From contig JACPNV010000042.1 of assembly GCA_016185305.1 (NCBI GenBank), positions 1 to 60,634 of the forward strand: a stretch of 60,634 nt of DNA, given 5' to 3'. The notes beneath the pieces were generated by a model that saw only the letters and a program-made list of their open reading frames with translations, was not told the DNA's origin and did not search any database. Of the stretch, positions 41,183 through 49,818 are shown piece by piece (positions within the stretch are counted from its first letter, which is position 1; each line of letters starts with the position of its first letter). Source of the stretch: Actinomycetota bacterium. GTDB taxonomy: Bacteria; Actinomycetota; Acidimicrobiia; Acidimicrobiales; Acidimicrobilacustridaceae. Both the position numbers and the translations under genes were made by a program.

Positions 41183-42372
41183 CCAGAGAGCTCTCGGGCG
41201 CGCTCGAGGGGTGGCTCGACGCCCACTTCGACGAGCTGGTGGCGCTCCGTCGGCACCTGCACGCGCAACCGGAGCTGGCCTTCGAGGAACATCGCACCAC
41301 CGAGTACCTGATCGAGCGGCTGTCGGTCACCGGCCTCGAGCCGCGTGTGCTTTCGTGCGGCACGGGGCTCGTCTGCGACGTCGGCGAGCAGCCGCCGCGA
41401 GTCGCGCTGCGCGCCGACATCGATGCGCTCGCCATGGACGACGAGGTTGACGCCCCCTACTGCTCGCAAGTGCCTGGTGTCGCGCATGCCTGCGGCCACG
41501 ACGTCCACACGACGGTCGTGCTCGGTGCCGGCTTGTTCCTGCACAAGTGGCTTATCGCCCAGACAGGCCGCGGAGGCGTCCGCCTCATCTTCCAGCCGGC
41601 CGAAGAGAAGGTCCCGGGCGGAGCGCTCGCCGTGCTCGGCGACGGGGCGCTCGACGAGATCTCCGCGATCTACGGCCTGCATTGCGACCCCAAGCTTCCC
41701 GTCGGCCAGGTCGGGGTCCGGGCCGGTGCGATCACGTCCGCGGCCGACATGTTCGAGATCGTCCTGACCGGACCGGGCGGCCACACCGCGCGCCCGGAAA
41801 GGACGGTCGACCTCGTCTCCGTCATCTCGCGGGTTGCCGTCGACCTACCCGCCGTCGTGCGCAACGGCACACCGCCCGAGCATCCGCTCGAGGTCGTGTT
41901 CGGGGCGGTGCAGGCAGGGAAGGCGAGCAACGTCATACCGACGCACGCTCTGCTGCGCGGCACAGCGCGGACGACCGATCGCGCGGTGTGGGACCGCGCC
42001 CAGACCGCGCTGCGTGAAGCACTCGCCCAAGTCATCGCCGACTCCGGCGCGGAGAGCGAGGTGCGCTACACGGTCGGCATCCCTCCCGTGGTGAACGACG
42101 CCGGCGCCACCGCCGTGCTCGCCGAAGCGGCTGCCGAGCTGCTGGGTTCGGCAGCGGTCGTGCCCACGGCGCAAAGCGCCGGTGGTGACGACTTCGCTTG
42201 GTACCTCGATCGGGTGGCGGGCAGCTACGCCCGGCTCGGCGTGCATGACCCGGTCAATGGCGATGCCATGCTCGATCTGCACGCCGGGCACTTCGACGTC
42301 GACGAGCGCGCCATCGCCGTCGGCATCCGCGTGTTGGCGGGCGCGGCCCTCCGCTCCATCGGCAAGAACTGA
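41179..42372 (+). CDS. M20 family metal-dependent amidohydrolase
   Basis: A 397-residue peptidase/amidohydrolase of the M20D type (hippurate hydrolase, IAA-amino acid hydrolase, N-acyl-amino acid deacylases). Metal-binding segments are ACGHDVHT near residue 112, PAEEK near 140 and the late His in LHAGHF. The dimerisation domain carries GPGGHTARPE. The GTG start overlaps the stop of the ligase gene by 4 bases, suggesting one makes and the other cleaves a related amide, which is inference. Confidence 0.92.
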   Translation: MTRELSGALEGWLDAHFDELVALRRHLHAQPELAFEEHRTTEYLIERLSVTGLEPRVLSCGTGLVCDVGEQPPRVALRADIDALAMDDEVDAPYCSQVPGVAHACGHDVHTTVVLGAGLFLHKWLIAQTGRGGVRLIFQPAEEKVPGGALAVLGDGALDEISAIYGLHCDPKLPVGQVGVRAGAITSAADMFEIVLTGPGGHTARPERTVDLVSVISRVAVDLPAVVRNGTPPEHPLEVVFGAVQAGKASNVIPTHALLRGTARTTDRAVWDRAQTALREALAQVIADSGAESEVRYTVGIPPVVNDAGATAVLAEAAAELLGSAAVVPTAQSAGGDDFAWYLDRVAGSYARLGVHDPVNGDAMLDLHAGHFDVDERAIAVGIRVLAGAALRSIGKN

Positions 42373-42392
42373 CGAGCCGTCAGGTTCCCGGG

Positions 42393-42398
42393 TACCTT
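42393..42398 (+). promoter_or_regulatory. -10 box TACCTT for the enoyl-CoA hydratase-like gene
   Basis: TACCTT ends 7 bases before the ATG at 42406, with no ribosome binding site between. Confidence 0.45.
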
Positions 42399-42405
42399 GG
42401 CCGCC

Positions 42406-43251
42406 ATGGCCGACCGCGAACCGCTCGTGCTGGTGGACAAGCCGCAGCCGCACACCACCATGATCACCCTGAACCGTCCCGACCGGCTGAACGCGATGTC
42501 CATCGAGCTGGTGATCGAGCTCTACGACGCGATGCAGGCTGTCGCCGAGGACAACGACACCTGGGTCACGGTGCTCACCGGCGCCGGTCGGGCCTTCAGC
42601 TCGGGCCTCGACCTCAAGGACTACGGGATCATCCCCAACATCGACGGCCTCCAGGTCGGTCGCATCGCGCAACGATCGATGCGCTACTACTCCCGGCTCG
42701 TCAGCACGATCCGGCGCATGCCACAACCGATGATCGCCGCGATCCGCGGACCGGCCTATGGGGGTGGCATGTGCTTGTCGCTCGCCACCGAGCTGCGCAT
42801 CGCCGGCGACGACGCCGTGTTCAACTCCACCGGCATCATCAACGGCCTCACCTCGACCGAGATGGCGGCGAGCTGGCTGCTCCCCCGCCTCATCGGCGTT
42901 GCGAACTCCAACGACATCTTGCTGACCGGGCGGAAGGTCGACGCGCAGGAGGCGTTGCGCATGGGCTTGGTGTCCCGCGTCGTTGCCGCCGACAAGGTGC
43001 TCGACCACGCGCTCGAGATCGCAGCGTCGATGACCGAGTACAGCCCGTACGGGTTGGCTATGACCAAAGAGGTCATCTGGGTCAACATCGAGAACCCGAG
43101 CCTCGAAGCCGCCATCGATGTCGAGGACCGCAACCAACTCATGCTCGGTTTCACCGAGAACCTGCCGGAGGCGATCCGCGCCTTCGACCAGAAGCGCAAG
43201 CCCGTCTACACCGACGAGCCGCGCAAGGACATCTTCCTCCCGCCGACCTGA
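42406..43251 (+). CDS. Enoyl-CoA hydratase/isomerase family protein
   Basis: A 281-residue crotonase-fold protein for CoA-thioester chemistry. The oxyanion-hole segments are GRAFSSGLDLKDYG (near 61-74) and RGPAYGGGMCL (near 112-122). The positions of the two catalytic Glu of hydratases (Glu144 and Glu164 in rat) fall in STGIINGLTSTEMA and ANSNDILLTG and hold no matching pair, so simple hydration is doubtful. It has its own leaderless-type promoter and converges with the acyltransferase gene. Confidence 0.88.
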   Translation: MADREPLVLVDKPQPHTTMITLNRPDRLNAMSIELVIELYDAMQAVAEDNDTWVTVLTGAGRAFSSGLDLKDYGIIPNIDGLQVGRIAQRSMRYYSRLVSTIRRMPQPMIAAIRGPAYGGGMCLSLATELRIAGDDAVFNSTGIINGLTSTEMAASWLLPRLIGVANSNDILLTGRKVDAQEALRMGLVSRVVAADKVLDHALEIAASMTEYSPYGLAMTKEVIWVNIENPSLEAAIDVEDRNQLMLGFTENLPEAIRAFDQKRKPVYTDEPRKDIFLPPT

Positions 43252-43260
43252 CCAGCCGCG

Positions 43261-45303
43261 CTAACCCATCTTCGACAAGATGAGGTTGGCGTAGGCCTGC
43301 GCACCTTCGGGCTTCAAGTGGTAGCCATCGGGTGCGAAGTACTCGGGGCGGTCGATGCTCGCCGAGTACCAGTCGACGAGCACCGCCTGGTCGGGATAGC
43401 GGCGGGTGCCCTCGCCGATCGCCGCGTTATTCGTGTCCTGCCAGCGGCGGGGCACCTTGTTGGTCACGAACAGAACCTTGCGAACGTTCTTCGCTGCCTC
43501 CATCAACGCGTCGAACTCCTGGGCGTTGAAGGTGCCGTTGGTGCCGAGGTGGATGATGAGGACGTCGGGGATCTGCCCGAGCTCGTTCCATTGCTGCATC
43601 TTCTGGATCGCGTAGGCGACTTGGCGCGAGACCGCGGCATCGACGGCGGAGTTGGCGCCGAGCGCGTTCAGGAGGGTCGGCCGGGCGCCCAGCATGACCG
43701 AGTCGCCGATGGCTCGGACCGGCCCGTGAGGAGTGGTGACCGGCGGTGCCAGCGTGGTTGGCGGAGCGGGCGGGAGCTCGGGAACGGGGATGACGGTCTC
43801 GGGCGCGCCGGGGTCGGTCTCGCGCGCGGGGTTCGGGATGCCCGCAAGCGTCGCGGCGGGAGCGTTCGGATCACCCAGGATCGTGCTCGGGTCGACGCTC
43901 GCGACCTCACCGCTGGCGGTGGCGCCGTCGGGCCCGATCCCGACCTCGGACATCGACAGGTCTTCGATGCTCTGCCCGCCGGTGCCGATGGCGATGTAGT
44001 CCGGCTCGGAAGCCGGCTGCGCTCGACCTACCACCAGGGCGAGCATGCCGAGCGCCAGGACCGAGGCGATCGCACCGGTGAACCAGCGCAGCCGCAATTG
44101 CTGCTTGCGAGGACCGCTCGCGCTGCGGAAGCTGGTTCGCAGGCGACCGAGCGCGCCCTTGCGCACCGGCATCTCGACGAACCGGAACGAGACCTCGGTG
44201 ACGATCAACGTCACGGCGAGGCGGACGATGAAGTACGAGTAGAGGTTCGGCTGGGGATCGGTGACCGGGTCCGGTTTGATGAGCAGGAAGATCGGGAAGT
44301 GGTAGAGGTAGATGCCGTACGAGCGAAGCCCGATCCATCGCATCGGCTCGCAACCGAGCACCTTGCCGAAGTGGGCTGCCGGATGGGCAGCGACAGCGAT
44401 CACGATCGCCGTGAGGATCGAGATCTTGGCGAAGCCGAACTGGTAGAGCTGGGGCGCGGAGTCGGGCAGGCCGTAGAGCGCCCACCCGATCAGGGCGAGC
44501 GCGATCGCTCCGATGGCATCGAGCAACCACGGAGCCCACTTGCCGACGTCGGCTTTCAAGCGCCACGGCGACCACAAGATGGCGAGCGACGCGCCGATGA
44601 GCAGACCGGCAGCACGCGTGTCGGTGCCCATGTAGACACGGTTCAACGCGTTGGTCTCGGCGAGATCGATGTTGGCGAAGAGGTAGGCCATCCAGATGGC
44701 GGATGCCGCCGCCATGGCCAGCACGACGAACAAGACGCGGCGGCGGCCGAAGATCGCGAGCAGACCGGTGAACAGCAGCGGCCAGATCACGTAGAACTGC
44801 TCTTCGATCGCAAGCGACCACAGGTGCTTCACGAACGACGGCGAACCTGACTCGAAGTACGACTTCTCCGCGAAGATGAAGTACCAGTTCGTCACATAGC
44901 CGAATGCGGCGATGACGTCACCGCGCAGGCTCGCGACCTGGTCACGAGCGAACAACTCGGCGAGGACGAGCACACCGATGAGCGTCAAGAACAGGGCGGG
45001 CAGGAGACGCCGAGCGCGACGGAGATAGAACTCCTTGAGCCCGATGGTGCCGGTGCGCGCGTTCTCCGCGAGCAGCAGTGACGTGATGAGGTAGCCGCTG
45101 ATGACGAAGAAGACCTCGACACCGAGGTAGCCGCCGACCATCCAGGCGAACTCGGCGTGGTAGAGCAAGACCGAGCCGACCGCGACCGCTCGCAGGCCGT
45201 CGACACCTGGGAGATAGGGAAGGCGCGGACCATCGCGTTGCGGCGCGGCAGCATCAGCGTCCACCGAAGACGCGACGGTCGAAGACGCGACAGTCGAAAC
45301 CAC
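43261..45303 (-). CDS. OafA-like acyltransferase with C-terminal SGNH domain
   Basis: A 680-residue membrane enzyme that transfers acyl groups to cell-surface glycans. The N-terminal acyltransferase-3 domain (about residues 25-390) has ten or more membrane segments, with the motif VLLYHAEF and LRRARRLLPAL typical of the family. A Pro/Thr-rich linker leads to an external SGNH domain: GDSVMLGAR holds the Ser, HLGTNG the Asn block, and DGYHLKPEG the Asp/His pair. The GTG start at 45303 precedes a short Ser/Ala-rich cytoplasmic arm. Peptidoglycan or polysaccharide O-acetylation is likely. Confidence 0.92.
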   Translation of the reverse strand: MVSTVASSTVASSVDADAAAPQRDGPRLPYLPGVDGLRAVAVGSVLLYHAEFAWMVGGYLGVEVFFVISGYLITSLLLAENARTGTIGLKEFYLRRARRLLPALFLTLIGVLVLAELFARDQVASLRGDVIAAFGYVTNWYFIFAEKSYFESGSPSFVKHLWSLAIEEQFYVIWPLLFTGLLAIFGRRRVLFVVLAMAAASAIWMAYLFANIDLAETNALNRVYMGTDTRAAGLLIGASLAILWSPWRLKADVGKWAPWLLDAIGAIALALIGWALYGLPDSAPQLYQFGFAKISILTAIVIAVAAHPAAHFGKVLGCEPMRWIGLRSYGIYLYHFPIFLLIKPDPVTDPQPNLYSYFIVRLAVTLIVTEVSFRFVEMPVRKGALGRLRTSFRSASGPRKQQLRLRWFTGAIASVLALGMLALVVGRAQPASEPDYIAIGTGGQSIEDLSMSEVGIGPDGATASGEVASVDPSTILGDPNAPAATLAGIPNPARETDPGAPETVIPVPELPPAPPTTLAPPVTTPHGPVRAIGDSVMLGARPTLLNALGANSAVDAAVSRQVAYAIQKMQQWNELGQIPDVLIIHLGTNGTFNAQEFDALMEAAKNVRKVLFVTNKVPRRWQDTNNAAIGEGTRRYPDQAVLVDWYSASIDRPEYFAPDGYHLKPEGAQAYANLILSKMG

Positions 45304-45375
45304 GCCGCACAGTCTCCCCCACGCGGGCCCACCAGGGGCGACATCGGGCGAATCTCAGGCAATTTCAGGCGGCGC

Positions 45376-46161
45376 TCACACGAACTCGGCGCGGCGGAAA
45401 CGGTCCGGCGCCGACTCCAACCGCCGATCCTCGTGGTCGCGCTCGGACGCATCTTCGAGGAGGAGCTCGGCCTCGGTCATGCCGGGCACCCATTCGATCT
45501 CGTCCCGCGCGGGTGTCGACGGGGCGAGCGGGCCGGTCACCACACCGCTGAACACCTCAGCCGCGCCGTCCAGCACTGCCCCCGGCCGGATGACCGCATC
45601 GCCGTCGATCATGGCATCATCGGTGATCCGCCCACCGGCAACGAAGACCTTGCCCTTGACGAGCGCTCGCCCGTCGATCACCGCCGGTCCGAGGATGCGC
45701 ACCTCGCCGCCCACCTTCGCTTCGCCCAGGACGTGGGCCCGCCCAGCGACGTGAGCTCGGCCCATGATGCGAGCGCGACCCTCCACGCGGACGTCGGCCA
45801 GGGTGCAGTCGCCTCCGACCATCGCCTCACCCGCAACCTGCGCACCGTCTTGCACCCTCGCGTTGTCGAAGACCAATGCCTCGTCCTCGACGCGGCTGTC
45901 GCCGAACACCCGGGAGTTGCCGAGCACGAAGGCGGTCTCGCTCACGAAGGCGGTGTTGTCGACATGCGCGGTCGTGGCCACCCACCCGCCCCATGACCCG
46001 TCCGGGTTCACGTGGCGTGACGCTTCGACCGGACCTTGGCCGAAGTCCATCACCTCGACTGCACCCACGGCAGAGGAGGGTGCAGGTGAATTCTCGGTGT
46101 TCACAGAGCTGCTCTGCCCTGCCACGGCTTCTGATCTCGTCTTCTTCGAACTCCGCAACAT
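45376..46161 (-). CDS. Left-handed beta-helix (hexapeptide repeat) protein
   Basis: A 261-residue cytoplasmic protein. Residues 50-210 are imperfect six-residue repeats (such as ARVQDGAQVAGEAMVGGD), which fold into a left-handed beta-helix. The opening NPDGSWGGWVATTAHVD is seen in YdcK-like and phage-borne helix proteins. No acyltransferase catalytic His is evident, so it may be structural or a scaffold. The N-terminus is Ser-rich and the C-terminus very charged, with clustered Arg, Glu and Asp. Its role is unknown. Confidence 0.75.
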   Translation of the reverse strand: MLRSSKKTRSEAVAGQSSSVNTENSPAPSSAVGAVEVMDFGQGPVEASRHVNPDGSWGGWVATTAHVDNTAFVSETAFVLGNSRVFGDSRVEDEALVFDNARVQDGAQVAGEAMVGGDCTLADVRVEGRARIMGRAHVAGRAHVLGEAKVGGEVRILGPAVIDGRALVKGKVFVAGGRITDDAMIDGDAVIRPGAVLDGAAEVFSGVVTGPLAPSTPARDEIEWVPGMTEAELLLEDASERDHEDRRLESAPDRFRRAEFV

Positions 46162-46377
46162 GGAACAACTCCCGGCCCGATGGACGAGCCGCGAGAACGC
46201 GGCGGTAGGTACAACGGCCTAGGAGGCATCGTCACTCTCCGGGCTCGACTTGAGCCTTTGACACCCTCCCGTCGAAGGCGTCGCGGCACCGCGCCGACGA
46301 CGCCGACGACGACGCCCACGTGATAGCACTGACAGGATTGACCGGACCGATAGAGCGGCAACGCAGGGGACGCACCG

Positions 46378-46809
46378 ATGTCTGACGAGCTGATCGAATC
46401 GAACCGCTCCGTGGTGATCGACTTCTGGGCCGCGCTGTACGACCGCGACTGGGACCGCATCGCGTCGTTCTTCGTCGACGAGTCCGTGTACACGGACATG
46501 CCGACGCCAGCAGACGACATGGCCCGAGGCCCAGAGCAGATCCTCAAGCGCTTGCGCCTCGGCATCGAGCCGATCACCGACTACGAGCACCGCCCGCATG
46601 CGATGGTCGCGGAGGGCAACTTGGTGATCACCGAGCACGAAGAGGTGTGGCGCTGGCACACCGGCGAGGAGGCCGTCTTGCCGTTCGTGTCGGTGCACGA
46701 GCTTCGCGACGGCAAGATCGTTCGCTGGTATGACTACTGGGACCTCCAGACCCTGCTCGGCAACGCGCCGCAATGGTGGATCGATCACATCATGCAGGGC
46801 TACGTCTGA
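46378..46809 (+). CDS. NTF2-fold (SnoaL-like) protein
   Basis: A 143-residue protein with the cone-shaped NTF2 fold: N-terminal helices (VVIDFWAALYDRDWDRIASFF), then curved beta sheet ending in VSVHELRDGKIVRWYDYWD. This fold serves as ketosteroid-isomerase, limonene-epoxide hydrolase or binding protein. The Arg-x-Asp pair of epoxide hydrolases is not seen, so the reaction is unknown. AGGGGA lies 7 bases before the ATG. It precedes the P450 gene and may work on the same substrate. Confidence 0.82.
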   Translation: MSDELIESNRSVVIDFWAALYDRDWDRIASFFVDESVYTDMPTPADDMARGPEQILKRLRLGIEPITDYEHRPHAMVAEGNLVITEHEEVWRWHTGEEAVLPFVSVHELRDGKIVRWYDYWDLQTLLGNAPQWWIDHIMQGYV

Positions 46810-46892
46810 CTTTCGTTCACGCAGCCTGGTCTGGCATCTGTCCTGTCCCTGGTCACCGGCGGCCGGCTCGACACCGAGGATCTGGCCGCCGG

Positions 46893-46898
46893 TACCCT
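46893..46898 (+). promoter_or_regulatory. -10 box TACCCT for the P450 gene
   Basis: TACCCT ends 7 bases before the GTG at 46906; there is no ribosome binding site between, consistent with a leaderless message. Confidence 0.45.
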
Positions 46899-46905
46899 CG
46901 ATGCT

Positions 46906-48171
46906 GTGACGACGACAGCAGATAGCGCGGCAACCCAGAACCTGGCGGACAACCTGGTGCTGAAGATCATGCTGACACCGGAAGGACGAGCCGACCCGTA
47001 CCCGCTCTACCGGGAGCTGCGCGAGCTCGCGCCAATCCATCGCAGCTCGATGGCCCCGGTGCACTTCCTCACACGCTATGAAGACTGCCGCGCCGTGTTG
47101 CGCGACAACCGGTTCGGCAAGAACGACAACGAACCGGGGAGCGACGACGGTGCTGCGCTGTTCTTCGGCGATGCGAGTGACATCGAGGTCTCGGACGAGC
47201 TTCGTGACAACCGTTCGATGCTTGGGTTGAACCCGCCCGACCACACGCGCTTGCGAGGTCTGGTGTCGCGAGGCTTCACGCCCAAGCGCGTCGAGGGACT
47301 GCGTCCGGCCATCGAAGCGATGACGGCCGAGGTGCTCGACGGCATCGGCGACGGCGACGAGGTGGACGTCCTGTCGGTGCTCGGCTTCCCGCTGCCGGTG
47401 AAGGTGATCGGCGAACTGGTCGGTGTCCCGCCGGCTGATCGCGATCAGTTCCGGCCGCTGGTGCGCACCGCGGCCGCGTCGCTCGAGCCGGGTGCCACCA
47501 AAGAACAGATGCTCGCAGCGATCGACGCTATGGGCGAGCTACGCGAGTACTTCATCGATCTGTGTGCGCAGCGCCGCCTGCACTCGCTCGACGACCTCAC
47601 ATCCGCGTTGATCCACGCGCAGGACGACGAGGACCGGCTGACCGAGAACGAGGTCGTCTCCACGCTGATCCTGATCTTCGCCGCGGGCTTCGAGACGACC
47701 ACCAACCTCATAGGCAACGGCCTGCTGTGCCTGCTGCAGCACGCCGACCAACTGGCGCGCCTCCGGGCTGACCGGTCGCTCATGCCCGCCGCCATCGAGG
47801 AGATGCTGCGCTTCCAGTCACCAGTGCAGGCCGACGGGCGGCGGGCGCTGGAGAACGCGGACGTCGCGGGCGTGCCGGTGTCCGAAGGTGAGTGGGCGGT
47901 GACCTTTCTCGGCGCCGCCAACCGCGACCCGGCCGTGTTCGACGACCCCGAGTCGTTCGTCATCCAGGAGCGCCACACGCCCGTGTTGAGCTTCGCGAGC
48001 GGCATCCACTACTGCCTCGGTGCCTCGCTCGCTCGCCTCGAAGGCCAGATCGTGTTCGACCAGCTCCTCGATCGCTTCGGCACCGTCGAACTGCTCGACG
48101 GCGAGCCGAGCTGGCGCAACACCCTGATCCTTCGTGGCCTGAACGAGCTGCCGGTGCGCGTCGCCGTCTGA
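46906..48171 (+). CDS. Cytochrome P450
   Basis: A 421-residue soluble monooxygenase of the actinobacterial class I type that would need ferredoxin and reductase partners, none of which lie nearby. The heme-binding loop is FASGIHYCLGASLARLEG with Cys370 as ligand; the I-helix oxygen-binding segment is AAGFETTTN, and the K-helix ExxR is EEMLR. The substrate cannot be read from the sequence; neighbours with the NTF2 fold suggest a lipid, terpenoid or steroid route, which is speculation. Confidence 0.95.
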   Translation: MTTTADSAATQNLADNLVLKIMLTPEGRADPYPLYRELRELAPIHRSSMAPVHFLTRYEDCRAVLRDNRFGKNDNEPGSDDGAALFFGDASDIEVSDELRDNRSMLGLNPPDHTRLRGLVSRGFTPKRVEGLRPAIEAMTAEVLDGIGDGDEVDVLSVLGFPLPVKVIGELVGVPPADRDQFRPLVRTAAASLEPGATKEQMLAAIDAMGELREYFIDLCAQRRLHSLDDLTSALIHAQDDEDRLTENEVVSTLILIFAAGFETTTNLIGNGLLCLLQHADQLARLRADRSLMPAAIEEMLRFQSPVQADGRRALENADVAGVPVSEGEWAVTFLGAANRDPAVFDDPESFVIQERHTPVLSFASGIHYCLGASLARLEGQIVFDQLLDRFGTVELLDGEPSWRNTLILRGLNELPVRVAV

Positions 48172-48190
48172 CGCCTATGCGCACCCGGTG

Positions 48191-48574
48191 TCAGGTGGGC
48201 GCCAGCTTGGCCATCTGGCCGGTGAACGTCGCCATGTCGAAGTAGTCGCGCCACAGCGAGATCTTCCCGGCGGCGTCGACCTCGAAGACCCCGGCGACCG
48301 GAAGCTCGAGCCAGTTCTCGCCGAGACGGAAGCGATCGGTGCGCTCGTTCATGATGACGTTGCCGGTCGCGGTCTGGCGGTGGACGACGAACTGGACCTC
48401 GTCGAGCCCGTCAACCATGGGTTGGAGGAAGCTCTTGATGCCGTCGGGGCCGAAGTTCTTCCCCATCGGCACGTTGTCGTACTCGACGTCCGCGCGCACG
48501 AGCTCGCACGCGCCGTCGAGATCCATAGACACGACAAGGCGGATGAACTCGTTCACGGTCTCTTCGGGGCTCAT
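48191..48574 (-). CDS. Limonene-1,2-epoxide hydrolase-like protein
   Basis: A 127-residue NTF2-fold protein. The catalytic Asp-Arg-Asp triad of limonene epoxide hydrolase appears to be present: Arg78 and Asp80 in NERTDRF and Asp110 in WRDYFD. Mycobacterial relatives (EphG type) hydrolyse steroid or fatty-acid epoxides. It converges with the P450 gene, whose epoxide products it could open, though this link is inference. A TAGGCT box lies 8 bases before the ATG. Confidence 0.82.
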   Translation of the reverse strand: MSPEETVNEFIRLVVSMDLDGACELVRADVEYDNVPMGKNFGPDGIKSFLQPMVDGLDEVQFVVHRQTATGNVIMNERTDRFRLGENWLELPVAGVFEVDAAGKISLWRDYFDMATFTGQMAKLAPT

Positions 48575-48582
48575 GCTCTGGC

Positions 48583-48588
48583 AGCCTA
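48583..48588 (-). promoter_or_regulatory. -10 box TAGGCT for the epoxide-hydrolase-like gene
   Basis: On the minus strand TAGGCT ends 8 bases before the ATG at 48574, fitting leaderless transcription. Confidence 0.4.
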
Positions 48589-48646
48589 GATGGAGGATCG
48601 CGGCCGGCCGGCCGGGTCGATGTCGCAGTGCCATGATGAGCGACCC

Positions 48647-49792
48647 ATGGCCGCACCTCACAGCCCCAAACATCGGTGCCTCGCGGTGTGCGCGCCGGGG
48701 TTGGAGGAGCTGACCGCCGGCGAGCTCGCGGGCCTGGGAATCGGGTTCGGGCGCCGGATCGCCGGGGGCGTCATCTTCCGGGCATCGACCCGCCAGCTCT
48801 ACGCCGCCAACCTGTGGTCGCGCACGGCCACCCGCGTGCTCGTCCGCGTCGGCTCGTTCCAGGCGACGACGTTCGCGTCACTCGAGGAACGGGCGCGCGA
48901 GATCGAGTGGCACAACTGGATCGGCTCCGACGCCGTTCCCACGTTCCGCGTGTCCGCGACGAAGTCGAGGCTGTACCACACCGGCGCCATCGCAGAACGG
49001 CTCGAGCGGGTGGCCGGCGGCAGCCGTGGCGGCGGCGTCAGCGAAAGCGACCGGACACAAGGGTTCGTCGTCCGGGTGAACCACGACAAGGTGACGATCA
49101 GCGTGAACTCGTCCGGCGCGCCGCTCTACCAGCGCGGCTGGCGGGGCCCGCAGGGCAAGGCGCCCGTGCGCGAGACGCTCGCGGCCGCCATGTTGCTCGC
49201 CGCCGGGTGGGACGGCACCCAGCCCCTCGTCGACCCGATGTGCGGATCGGGAACCATCCCCATCGAGGCCGCCCTGATCGCCCGTGGCCTCGCGCCCGGC
49301 TGGCAGCGATCGTTCGCCTTCGGCGACTGGCCATCGTTCGAGCCCGGCACGTGGGCCAGCGTGGCTGCAGATGCGGCGAAAGCGGCCCGGCCGGGCCTGG
49401 AGGTCCCGATCCTCGCAAGCGACCGAGACGCCGGGGCGGTCGACGCGACCGCGATCAACGCCGAGCGGGCCGGTGTCGTCGACAGCATCTCGGTTCTCCG
49501 GCGGTCGCTCTCGGAGGTGCACCGCCCCGGAGTCGAACCCGGCTGGCTCATCACCAACCCGCCCTACGGCAAGCGCGCGTCGGGTGCGACCGATCTTCGC
49601 AACCTCTACGCCCGGCTCGGTCAGGTCGCGAAACGCGAGCTCGAAGGTTGGTCGGTCGGGCTGCTCGTCGCCGATCGCAACCTTGCCGGCCACGCCGGCC
49701 TCCCCTTCGAGGAACGCCTCCACACCACCAACGGCGGCCTCGACGTCTGCTTCCTGACCACCAAGATCCGGCGGAGCCCACCGGCTGCGTGA
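48647..49792 (+). CDS. THUMP-domain RNA methyltransferase (RlmL/RlmK-like)
   Basis: A 381-residue SAM-dependent enzyme likely to methylate guanine N2 in rRNA or tRNA. The N-terminal ferredoxin-like and THUMP region spans about residues 1-160 (VCAPGLEELTAGEL is the typical opening). The Rossmann part has VDPMCGSGTIPIEAALIA for SAM binding and the catalytic NPPYGKR. It lacks the second methyltransferase half of E. coli RlmKL. The start is not certain: an ATG nine codons upstream (48620) is also open. Confidence 0.87.
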   Translation: MAAPHSPKHRCLAVCAPGLEELTAGELAGLGIGFGRRIAGGVIFRASTRQLYAANLWSRTATRVLVRVGSFQATTFASLEERAREIEWHNWIGSDAVPTFRVSATKSRLYHTGAIAERLERVAGGSRGGGVSESDRTQGFVVRVNHDKVTISVNSSGAPLYQRGWRGPQGKAPVRETLAAAMLLAAGWDGTQPLVDPMCGSGTIPIEAALIARGLAPGWQRSFAFGDWPSFEPGTWASVAADAAKAARPGLEVPILASDRDAGAVDATAINAERAGVVDSISVLRRSLSEVHRPGVEPGWLITNPPYGKRASGATDLRNLYARLGQVAKRELEGWSVGLLVADRNLAGHAGLPFEERLHTTNGGLDVCFLTTKIRRSPPAA

Positions 49793-49804
49793 CGGCGAAC
49801 TGAC

Positions 49805-49810
49805 TACGCT
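49805..49810 (+). promoter_or_regulatory. -10 box TACGCT for the amidase gene
   Basis: TACGCT ends 8 bases before the amidase ATG, with no ribosome binding site between. Confidence 0.4.
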
Positions 49811-49818
49811 TCCGGTGC

